In this document: piece by piece, positions 1-5,345 of the stretch
Numbering within the stretch: position 1 is the first letter of the stretch
Layout: each line of letters opens with the position of its first letter
NCBI GenBank assembly: GCA_947474485.1
Contig: CANJJP010000148.1
Coordinates: forward strand, 1-5,345
Source of the DNA: Bacteroidota bacterium
Lineage (GTDB): Bacteria; Bacteroidota; Bacteroidia; B-17B0; Aurantibacillaceae
Reading direction: 5' to 3'
Length of the DNA: 5,345 bases
Program-made: the position numbers and the translations under genes
The notes under the pieces: model-generated
Told to the model about the DNA's origin: nothing
Database searches by the model: none
Seen by the model: only the letters and a program-made list of their open reading frames with translations

Positions 1-432
1 GCTGCATTGGCAACTTCTTCTCCATCAGGAGGAACATGGAGCGGAACGGGTGTAGTAGGTTCTGATTTTGATCCGGCAATTGCAGGTATTGGAACTCATG
101 CAATTACTTATACTATTTTAGGAACCGGAGGTTGTATCAATTCAATAAGCGATAGTATTTTTGTTTCAGGATGTGTTGGATTAGAAGATTATAAAGCTAA
201 CGCAAACCTTACTATTTTTCCAAATCCTTCAATTGGAACCTTCACAATTCAATATACCAATAATGCTTCCCTAGTATTGATAAATGAATTGGGACAATCA
301 ATTGAACGTCTACTTTTAAACGTAGATAATAATTACTCTTATACCTTCTCAAACCTAAATAGTGGAATTTATTTTATTACTGGAATAATAAACGAACATT
401 TTGTAACTCAGAAAATTGTTGTTACAAAATAA
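1..432 (+). CDS. C-terminal part of a T9SS-exported surface/adhesin-like protein (5' partial)
   Basis: The reading frame is open from the first base and ends at TAA 430-432, so this is the last 143 residues of a longer gene that begins outside the window. The TTG at 7 is not a credible start. Residues about 8-50 (GGTWSGTGVV, then AGIGTHAITYTI) resemble the Ig-like repeats of large Bacteroidota adhesins, with the G-T-W-S-G-T-G and A-G-x-G-x-H-x-I-x-Y signatures. After a short linker, residues about 69-143 form a typical type A sorting domain: FPNPSIGTFTI, a central NELGQ turn, then GIYFI and a final KIVVTK. In this family the domain directs export across the outer membrane by the type IX system and is normally cleaved off with surface attachment or release. 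The cargo function cannot be told because the N-terminal part is missing. The sorting-domain call is firm; the adhesin call is an inference from the repeat. Confidence 0.9.
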   Translation, partial: AALATSSPSGGTWSGTGVVGSDFDPAIAGIGTHAITYTILGTGGCINSISDSIFVSGCVGLEDYKANANLTIFPNPSIGTFTIQYTNNASLVLINELGQSIERLLLNVDNNYSYTFSNLNSGIYFITGIINEHFVTQKIVVTK

Positions 433-453
433 AACAAGAAACTTGACTAAATT

Positions 454-486
454 AAAACGGCTACAAATAATTGTAGCCGTTTTTTT
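454..486 (+). terminator. Rho-independent terminator of the T9SS cargo gene, possibly bidirectional
   Basis: A perfect 13-bp stem pairs 454-466 with 471-483 around a 4-base ATAA loop, and the right arm runs into seven T residues (480-486). It begins 22 bases after the stop codon of the upstream gene. The core of the stem is ACGGCTAC/GTAGCCGT. On the minus strand the stem is followed by TTTTAATTT, a weaker U-tract, so it may also stop transcription from the convergent minus-strand gene that ends at 517. Confidence 0.88.
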
Positions 487-516
487 CGTATCTATTCTTC
501 AGTGTTTAATAAATGG

Positions 517-1067
517 CTACACCATTGGAGGCCAAACACTAATTAATTCAGGATTTTCAGGTATGTAAACAATCCAAACTGCTTCGCCTGATTGCTTTAG
601 TTGATTTATTGAAGTGAAAATATTCTCAACATTTCCTTGATGTGTTCGTCCACCAACGGCAAAAGAAAAATTAACTGTTAAGGGGTGCCTACCGTTAATT
701 GTTTTCGAATAATCATACTCAACAGTTATAATTTTACCTTGAGCAATACTACCATGCTGAAATGGAATTAATTCATTATTTGCATCCTTTAATCCCTTAG
801 GCCACAAAAAATCCCAATTATTGGAAATAAAACTGTCCAGAAAAAAGGAACAATAAATATTATACCTAGCATTGTATATACATTACCTGCCTACTTAATT
901 CGTCTTACAAATTTCGAAGGAAATTCTCTTGGTGCACTAAGTGGTTTTGGTCCCAATTCATGGGTACTATTTTGGTACTCAATAGTGCCCCCGCAATTTG
1001 TACAATTGGAAAGAGTAACATTTGAAAATTCACTCCTACACCAAGGACATTTAATTATATAACTATT
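517..1067 (-). pseudogene. Broken gene for a zinc-ribbon, single-TM, DUF3592-like membrane protein
   Basis: Read on the minus strand, three pieces line up as one protein. Piece 1 (about 1067-894) holds a zinc ribbon with two cysteine pairs, KCPWC and NCTNCGG, then a basic linker (SAPREFPSKFVRRIK), and stops at TAG 891-893. Piece 2 continues in the same frame with a hydrophobic helix (GIIFIVPFFWTVLFPIIGIF). Piece 3, from about 805 to TAG 517-519, lies in another frame and holds a soluble domain with an INGRHP motif, a FSFAVGG strand and a closing VWIVYIPENPE motif. That arrangement resembles DUF3592-type proteins, from memory and without a search. One extra T in the run at 806-811 would fuse pieces 2 and 3 exactly. 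No ATG, GTG or TTG lies in frame before the first cysteine; the frame opens after TAA 1068-1070. The gene therefore looks inactivated, unless the defects are assembly errors. A TTG at 807 could start piece 3 alone (96 residues), without zinc ribbon or anchor. The biochemical role of the family is unknown to me. Confidence 0.72.
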
Positions 1068-1109
1068 TTAAAGCATGGAAAAATTTAAACAAAAAACGAT
1101 TAAATACAA

Positions 1110-4100
1110 TTAAACCCTAACTCCAATTATTGTTACGTCATCTACTTGCCATAAATTACCAACCCATTTCGTAAATGTTTCTTCTAATAAATCCTTTTGC
1201 TCTTGCATTGACAATTGATGATTAGCAGCTAATAGATCTCGCAAATTTTTAATCATAAACTTTTTGCCTTTTACGCCCCCAAATTGGTCGGGGAAGCCAT
1301 CTGTTAAAGTATAAACAACATCACCTGTTTGTAAAGTCACTTCTTGTTGAGTAAATGAAACATCATCCTTGTAATGTTTTCCTACCGGCATTTTATCAGG
1401 TTTAATTTCAATAATTTCTGTTCCACGCATAATCCAAACTGGATTATTTGCCGCAGCGATTATTAATTTCATATTCTTAAAGTCATAAACAGTTAAACTA
1501 GCATCCATTCCATCCTTTCCTCCTTCATCACTTCCATCTTTCTTTAAACGTTCTATAATAATCCTTCGTGTTACATTTAAAATATTTGAAGGTTTAGTTT
1601 CAGTTTCAATGGCTTTTTCCAAACTGGTTACATTTAGCAAACTCATAATAGCTCCTGGAACTCCGTGACCTGTGCTATCTGCTGTAGCTAAAGCAAAATT
1701 GCCATTGTTTAACTTGCTTGCCCAATAAAAATCTCCGCTTACAGTATCTTTTGGTTTAAAAAAAACAAAATAGTTTTTCAAATTTTCATTTAATATTTCT
1801 TTAGTTGCGATAAAACTTCGTTGAATCCTTTCAGCATAATTTATACTGTCAGTTATTTCTTTATGCTTTTCTTCTATTAATTGTTTTTGTGCTTCTACTA
1901 AAATATTTTTTTCTATTACAATTTTCTTTTCCTCAACTACCTCGGATGTTCTTTCAGCTACAGTTTGCTCAAGAATTTCTTTCTCTTTCTTTAATTTACG
2001 TTCACGCCATTTTATGTAAAACCAAATTGAACCAACAATTAATAAAGCAACTAAGGTTTTAAACCACAAAGTTTGCCACCAAGGCGGGAGAATAACAAAA
2101 CTATAATCAGATTCATTACTCCAAAAACCATCACTGTTCATAGCTTTTACTTTAAAGGTATAAAAGCCATGAGGTAAGTTACCATAAGTTGCTTCCGTTT
2201 TACTAGTAATTGCGCTCCAGTTTTCATCTATCCCTTCTAATTTATATTGATACTTGACCTTTTTTGGTCGCATGGTAGTAATACCAATAAAATTAAATGT
2301 TAAGTAATTGTTGTTGTATGCCAAACATAAATTCTCCGGCAAACTATACCATTTTGAAATACTATCAAATTCAAAATTACTAATAGCAACACCATTTCCA
2401 AGAATTAGTGTACTGTCTTTATTCTTTTTTAAATTTACCCAAGGAATATTTTCATTAAATAACTCTATACTTGTCAGTTGCATATTAGGTGCAATTGTAT
2501 CGGCAGCATCTTCGAAATTTGAAGTGGTAAAAACTGTTAATCTATCATTTGCTCCAATCCAAATGGTTCCTTGGTTTGCGTTATAAATAGCATTAGAATT
2601 ACAGCCAACACCTAAAAAACCATCTTCGTAAACAAAACTTTCAAAATATTTAGCAGATTCTTTTGTGCTTTTATAATTAACAAGATCATTTATTTTCGCT
2701 AAATTTTCGGTTGATAGTTTACTTAAGCCAAAGCGGGTTCCAGTCCAAATATTTCCGGATTTGTCTTGTAGAATACTACAAACAACATTATTTGATAGCC
2801 CTTCTTTTTCTGTAAATGAATAAAAAGATTTACCATCGTATTTAGTAAGCCCATTAAATCCTAGCCCACCAAGCCATAAATTTCCAGATTTATCTTCAAT
2901 GATACTCCTCACAAAATCGTCTGGCATTCCTTGCTTTTCCGTGAAATGTGTAAATGACTTCCCATTATATTTTGATAAACCACCGCCATAAGTACCGAAC
3001 CAAATATTTTTGAAACTATCCTCAAAAATAATTCTCACGCTATTGCTTGAAAGCCCTTGTTTTTTCGTGTAATTTTTAAAAGATTTTCCATCGAACTTGA
3101 ATGCGCCACCTCCATCTGTTCCAATCCAAATACATCCAAGTTTATCTTGCAAAATACTATATACAGTAATATTTGATAGCCCTTCTATATTTTTAAATTG
3201 CGTAAAGTATTTTCCGTCATATTTAGTCAATCCAGCAGATGTACCAAACCAGAAATTTCCCGAATTATCTTGAAGGATGCTATATACTATATTATCTGAC
3301 AAGCCATCTTTTTTTGTAATATATGTATATGAATTACCATCGTAAATAGAAACTCCTCCACCCTCAGTTCCAAACCAGATTTTTTTAGAAACATCTTGAA
3401 TTATACTAAGTACTGTGCTATTTGATAACCCTTCCTTTTCTGTAAAGTGTCTAAAGGATTTAGGATTATATTTCGAAACACCACCACCACCTTTTGCAAA
3501 CCAAAGTGTACCGTTTCTATCTTGTAGGATATTTCTAATAATATTATTATTTAGTCCTTCTTTTTCAGTAAAATGTGTAAAGTTTTTATAGTCAAACTTT
3601 GATACACCAACGCCATTTGTACCAAACCAAATATCTCCGGATTTATCTTGAATAATGCTTGTTACAAAATTATTTGAGAGTCCTTCTGTTTCGGTATAAT
3701 TTATAAATGATTTTCCATCGTATTTAATTATTCCTGTCCCATTTGTACCGAACCAAATATTTCCTGATTGATCTTGCAGGATACTAGATACAAAATTAGT
3801 TGAGAGTCCCTCTTTCTCTGTAAAATTAAAAAAAGATTTACCGTCATATTTAGATACACCTCCCTTCTTGGTCCCAATCCAAATATTTTTGGCTTTATCT
3901 TGTATGATACTTGTAACAAAATTATTTGAGAGTCCCTCTTTTTCAGTGAATTGTACAAACATTCTACCATCATATTTACACACGCCTCCTCCTCCTGTTC
4001 CGAACCATAGATTCCCTAAATTATCTTGTAGGATACTAGTTACGTAATTATTTGCGAGTCCTTCTTTTTCAGTAAAATTAGTAAAGGTCTTACCATCATA

Positions 4101-4742
4101 TCTTGACACCCCGCCAGTTTCTGTTCCGAACCAAAGGTTTCCAGCTTTATCTTGAATGATGCTGGTGATAAAATTATTTGAGAGTCCTTCCTTTTCAGTA
4201 AAATTAGTAAATGTCTTACCGTCATATTTAGACACGCCTCCTCCACCTGTTCCGAACCATAGATTCCCTAAATTATCTTCATATAAAAAATTTATATTAG
4301 TATGTGTTAATCCTTGTAGTTTACTAAAAGAGCTAAAGTTTTCTGAGTTTTGGTCTTTAGTATAGGCATCTTTTGCAATTACTATTTGTGGAATGCCTGC
4401 TTCAAAAGAACTGCCTTTGGCAAGTGTAGTTTTAGGCAATTTAAAGGGGGCTTGCCCTGGTGTGTAAATACGAGGTTTACCTACTGTATTTATTTTGGGT
4501 TTACCAACTGGATGTATATTAGTGTTTATTGCAACAACCGTTAGTTTACCAGCAGGTATTTTTTTTAATTTACTTTGGTCAACCAAAATTACTTTGGGTG
4601 CAGCCATGCTGTCCGCAGGCACCACATATCCTTTGGCTTCAACAACTTTTACTTGGTGTATGTTGTTTTTATTTCTGTTTTTTTCTGTGCAAGAAAAAGA
4701 AAACAAAAAAAGTAATAAACAAAGCCAACAATTTTTACTCAT
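1110..4742 (-). CDS. Two-component-type propeller sensor with C-terminal SpoIIE/PP2C serine phosphatase
   Basis: A 1210-residue membrane sensor whose output is a phosphatase. Residues 1-18 form a lipoprotein-type signal (hydrophobic run ending LFSFSC, Cys18). Residues 60-100 form a Pro/Gly/Lys-rich stalk. Residues 144-677 are 13 Reg_prop blades of about 42 residues (consensus GLSNNFVTSIIQDKSGNIWF, then GT-GGGVSKYDGKSFTHFTEKE), and 703-743 give a divergent 14th (GTIWIGANDRLTVF), consistent with two seven-bladed propellers. A Y_Y_Y domain follows (about 822-885, YQYKLEGIDENW), ending in the usual PPWW; then a TM helix (about 892-911), a charged coiled coil (912-985) and a SpoIIE/PP2C domain (988-1210). 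Phosphatase aspartates are all visible: SGDFYW (D1004), ADSTGHG (D1022), GMDAS (D1080), LTDGF (D1148) and QVDD (D1201/D1202), so activity is likely. By family knowledge, the propellers sense a periplasmic ligand and the cytoplasmic domain dephosphorylates a phosphoserine/threonine protein, often in a partner-switching pathway; ligand and substrate are not visible here. The ATG at 4742 is chosen because the signal peptide follows at once; no Shine-Dalgarno is seen. Confidence 0.93.
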   Translation of the reverse strand: MSKNCWLCLLLFLFSFSCTEKNRNKNNIHQVKVVEAKGYVVPADSMAAPKVILVDQSKLKKIPAGKLTVVAINTNIHPVGKPKINTVGKPRIYTPGQAPFKLPKTTLAKGSSFEAGIPQIVIAKDAYTKDQNSENFSSFSKLQGLTHTNINFLYEDNLGNLWFGTGGGGVSKYDGKTFTNFTEKEGLSNNFITSIIQDKAGNLWFGTETGGVSRYDGKTFTNFTEKEGLANNYVTSILQDNLGNLWFGTGGGGVCKYDGRMFVQFTEKEGLSNNFVTSIIQDKAKNIWIGTKKGGVSKYDGKSFFNFTEKEGLSTNFVSSILQDQSGNIWFGTNGTGIIKYDGKSFINYTETEGLSNNFVTSIIQDKSGDIWFGTNGVGVSKFDYKNFTHFTEKEGLNNNIIRNILQDRNGTLWFAKGGGGVSKYNPKSFRHFTEKEGLSNSTVLSIIQDVSKKIWFGTEGGGVSIYDGNSYTYITKKDGLSDNIVYSILQDNSGNFWFGTSAGLTKYDGKYFTQFKNIEGLSNITVYSILQDKLGCIWIGTDGGGAFKFDGKSFKNYTKKQGLSSNSVRIIFEDSFKNIWFGTYGGGLSKYNGKSFTHFTEKQGMPDDFVRSIIEDKSGNLWLGGLGFNGLTKYDGKSFYSFTEKEGLSNNVVCSILQDKSGNIWTGTRFGLSKLSTENLAKINDLVNYKSTKESAKYFESFVYEDGFLGVGCNSNAIYNANQGTIWIGANDRLTVFTTSNFEDAADTIAPNMQLTSIELFNENIPWVNLKKNKDSTLILGNGVAISNFEFDSISKWYSLPENLCLAYNNNYLTFNFIGITTMRPKKVKYQYKLEGIDENWSAITSKTEATYGNLPHGFYTFKVKAMNSDGFWSNESDYSFVILPPWWQTLWFKTLVALLIVGSIWFYIKWRERKLKKEKEILEQTVAERTSEVVEEKKIVIEKNILVEAQKQLIEEKHKEITDSINYAERIQRSFIATKEILNENLKNYFVFFKPKDTVSGDFYWASKLNNGNFALATADSTGHGVPGAIMSLLNVTSLEKAIETETKPSNILNVTRRIIIERLKKDGSDEGGKDGMDASLTVYDFKNMKLIIAAANNPVWIMRGTEIIEIKPDKMPVGKHYKDDVSFTQQEVTLQTGDVVYTLTDGFPDQFGGVKGKKFMIKNLRDLLAANHQLSMQEQKDLLEETFTKWVGNLWQVDDVTIIGVRV
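2712..4313 (-). repeat. Thirteen tandem ~126-bp coding repeats (Reg_prop propeller blades)
   Basis: The repeats lie inside the sensor gene, with unit starts at residues 144, 186, 228, 270, 312, 354, 396, 438, 480, 521, 563, 605 and 648. Most units are exactly 42 codons; unit 9 has 41 and unit 12 has 43. Unit 13 loses the FTEKE end and runs into a linker. Units 1-6 are the most alike and units 7-13 more diverged. Units 1 and 3 share an identical 34-base stretch (4246-4279 and 3994-4027), exactly two units apart. Unit 7 has lost the conserved WFGT (it reads WFAK). These are protein-domain repeats, not a CRISPR array. Confidence 0.92.
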
Positions 4743-4837
4743 AGGCTAAAAATAATAAAATAAATTTGTTTTTAAATTATTTTACTTAAGAATAGCCTTC
4801 GGAACTCGAACATATAAATGCTGTACTATAAACTGTT

Positions 4838-5005
4838 TTGAGTTTTAATGATTCTTTATCCCAACAAAACCCCCTGATAAATAAGGTTTTATCAGGGGTT
4901 TTCAAGCTAAGTACCCGTAAGGATGAATTTATCGAACTTTTTGGAGGGATTGGAGAGGCTGAGTATTTTAATGTGCAAATCAATCTAAAAGTTGGAGCTA
5001 ATTAA
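4838..5005 (+). pseudogene. Possible 3' remnant of an unidentified plus-strand gene
   Basis: A frame on the plus strand is open from 4832 (after TAA 4829-4831) to TAA 5003-5005. It has no ATG; the earliest alternative start is TTG 4838. The last 35 or so residues read like real protein (STRKDEFIELFGGIGEAEYF, then NVQINLKVGAN), with an alternating hydrophobic end that could be a beta-strand. The first half overlaps the hairpin at 4866-4902 and looks less coding-like. I do not recognise a family. It could be the tail of a gene cut by rearrangement or by the neighbouring insertion element, or a chance frame. Apart from this and the hairpin I see no gene between 4743 and 5036. Confidence 0.22.
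4866..4902. terminator. Long hairpin in the spacer, candidate bidirectional terminator
   Basis: The arms 4866-4881 and 4888-4902 pair over 15 bp, including CCCC/GGGG, with one bulged C in the left arm and a 6-base loop (TAAGGT). AAAA begins the left arm and TTTT ends the right arm, so either strand gives a GC-rich stem with a short U-tract, though the tract lies within the stem. It sits between the transposase 3' end (5037) and the sensor start (4742). A likely job is to keep minus-strand transcription of the mobile element from running into the sensor gene. Terminator function is inferred from shape only. Confidence 0.55.
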
Positions 5006-5018
5006 AATCTGTAATAAT

Positions 5019-5040
5019 AATTAATACCAAAATGATTTAA
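5019..5040. mobile_element. Candidate terminal inverted-repeat end of the IS630-type element
   Basis: Just beyond the transposase stop lies TTAATACCAAAATGATTTAA (5021-5040), preceded by an AT-rich run with several TA dinucleotides. IS630 elements usually end within a few tens of bases of the transposase stop and are flanked by a duplicated TA, so the element's end is expected about here. The other end is outside the window, so neither the inverted repeat nor the exact boundary can be confirmed. Confidence 0.25.
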
Positions 5041-5345
5041 TTTTTAGTCCAAAAGTTGTCGGAAAACATATAATCAAAGGCGTAAGTTTTTTTAGTGTCC
5101 TCTGTTTTTAATTTTTGTGTTAGTGATTGCATAAACAAACTTACTTCGTCTAAAGATTTATAGAGTTTGTTTGTAAATGCTCGTTTAAATTTTGCCCACA
5201 TTTTTTCTGCAGGATTTAATTCTGGACTAAATGGCAGTAAGAAAATAAGAATAATATTTTTCGGGACTTTTAAGCGTTTGGCTTTATGAAAAGCACCGTT
5301 ATCAAGTACAATAACCTTAAGCTCTTTAGGATTTATCAAAGAAAA
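5037..5345 (-). CDS. IS630-type transposase, C-terminal part (5' end outside the window)
   Basis: The frame runs through the right edge of the window to TAA 5037-5039, so about 102 C-terminal residues are visible; the TTG at 5339 is only an internal codon. The fragment carries the second half of a DDE_3 (IS630/Tc1-mariner) catalytic core: VIVLDNGAFHKAK, where the D of LDN is the second catalytic Asp; a beta-strand ending in LPFSPELNPAEKMW, where the E of NPAEKMW is the third catalytic residue; and then WAKFKRAF. By family knowledge such enzymes cut and paste short elements at TA dinucleotides. The first catalytic Asp and the N-terminal helix-turn-helix lie beyond the edge, so whether the element is intact cannot be judged. 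The visible part has no frameshift or stop. Many Bacteroidota copies are made from two split reading frames, which also cannot be checked here. Confidence 0.88.
   Translation of the reverse strand, partial: FSLINPKELKVIVLDNGAFHKAKRLKVPKNIILIFLLPFSPELNPAEKMWAKFKRAFTNKLYKSLDEVSLFMQSLTQKLKTEDTKKTYAFDYMFSDNFWTKN

Noticed and set aside
2308..2586. Plus-strand open frame of 92 codons inside the sensor gene
   Set aside because: It lies opposite well-supported domain sequence (the end of the propeller and the Y_Y_Y region), and its translation shows no domain character.
3728..4246. Minus-strand overlapping open frames within the repeat array
   Set aside because: They are shifted readings of the repeats; their own repetitive translations merely mirror the blade periodicity.
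2712..4313. Regularly spaced ~126-bp repeats suggesting a CRISPR-like or satellite array
   Set aside because: The units are in frame, encode Reg_prop blades and differ mostly as coding sequence does; there are no identical short repeats separated by unique spacers.
4156..4749. Several plus-strand open frames opposite the sensor N-terminus
   Set aside because: They are antisense shadows of the signal peptide, stalk and first blades; none shows a recognisable protein.
4761..4768. TAAATTTG on the plus strand matching the Bacteroidota -7 element TAnnTTTG
   Set aside because: There is no TTG -33 element at the right distance, and it faces away from the sensor gene with no firm gene downstream.
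4795..4815. TTCGAGTTCC-like stretch on the minus strand resembling a tRNA T-loop
   Set aside because: The flanking bases do not pair as a T-stem, and no acceptor, D or anticodon arm can be built around it.
4786..4983. Minus-strand open frame of 65 codons in the spacer
   Set aside because: It spans the hairpin, has only an alternative start and no recognisable motif; the opposite-strand frame looks slightly more coding-like.

Overview
The window is AT-rich and looks like chromosomal DNA from a member of the Bacteroidota. Three things point there: a type IX secretion (T9SS) C-terminal sorting domain, which is essentially confined to that phylum; a Reg_prop/Y_Y_Y two-component-type propeller protein of the style common in Flavobacteriia, Cytophagia and Sphingobacteriia; and start sites with no clear Shine-Dalgarno sequence. 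No genus can be named from the sequence alone.

Layout, left to right. (1) Positions 1-432, plus strand: the 3' end of a large secreted or surface protein, with part of an adhesin-type repeat followed by a T9SS type A sorting domain. (2) About 454-486: a strong hairpin terminator between this gene and the convergent gene to its right. (3) About 517-1067, minus strand: a broken gene for a small membrane protein (zinc ribbon, one transmembrane helix, DUF3592-like domain), interrupted by an in-frame TAG and a frameshift at a six-base homopolymer, with no normal start codon. (4) 1110-4742, minus strand: the dominant gene, a 1210-residue membrane sensor with a lipoprotein-like signal, 13 clear propeller blades plus a divergent 14th, a Y_Y_Y domain, one transmembrane helix, a coiled coil and a C-terminal SpoIIE/PP2C-type serine phosphatase. 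(5) 4743-5036: a spacer of about 290 bp holding a long hairpin and a short plus-strand reading frame that may be a gene remnant. (6) 5037 to the window end, minus strand: the C-terminal part of an IS630-type transposase, cut by the window edge.

The genes do not form an obvious pathway. The sensor phosphatase and the broken membrane protein lie on the same strand about 43 bp apart, so they could once have been co-transcribed. The T9SS cargo gene is convergent and insulated by the terminator. The transposase end marks a mobile element next to the sensor's promoter region. The most interesting content is the sensor: it joins a periplasmic double propeller directly to a phosphatase instead of a histidine kinase, and its blades show a two-blade (252-bp) super-periodicity. 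Nothing here amounts to a clear new multi-gene system.
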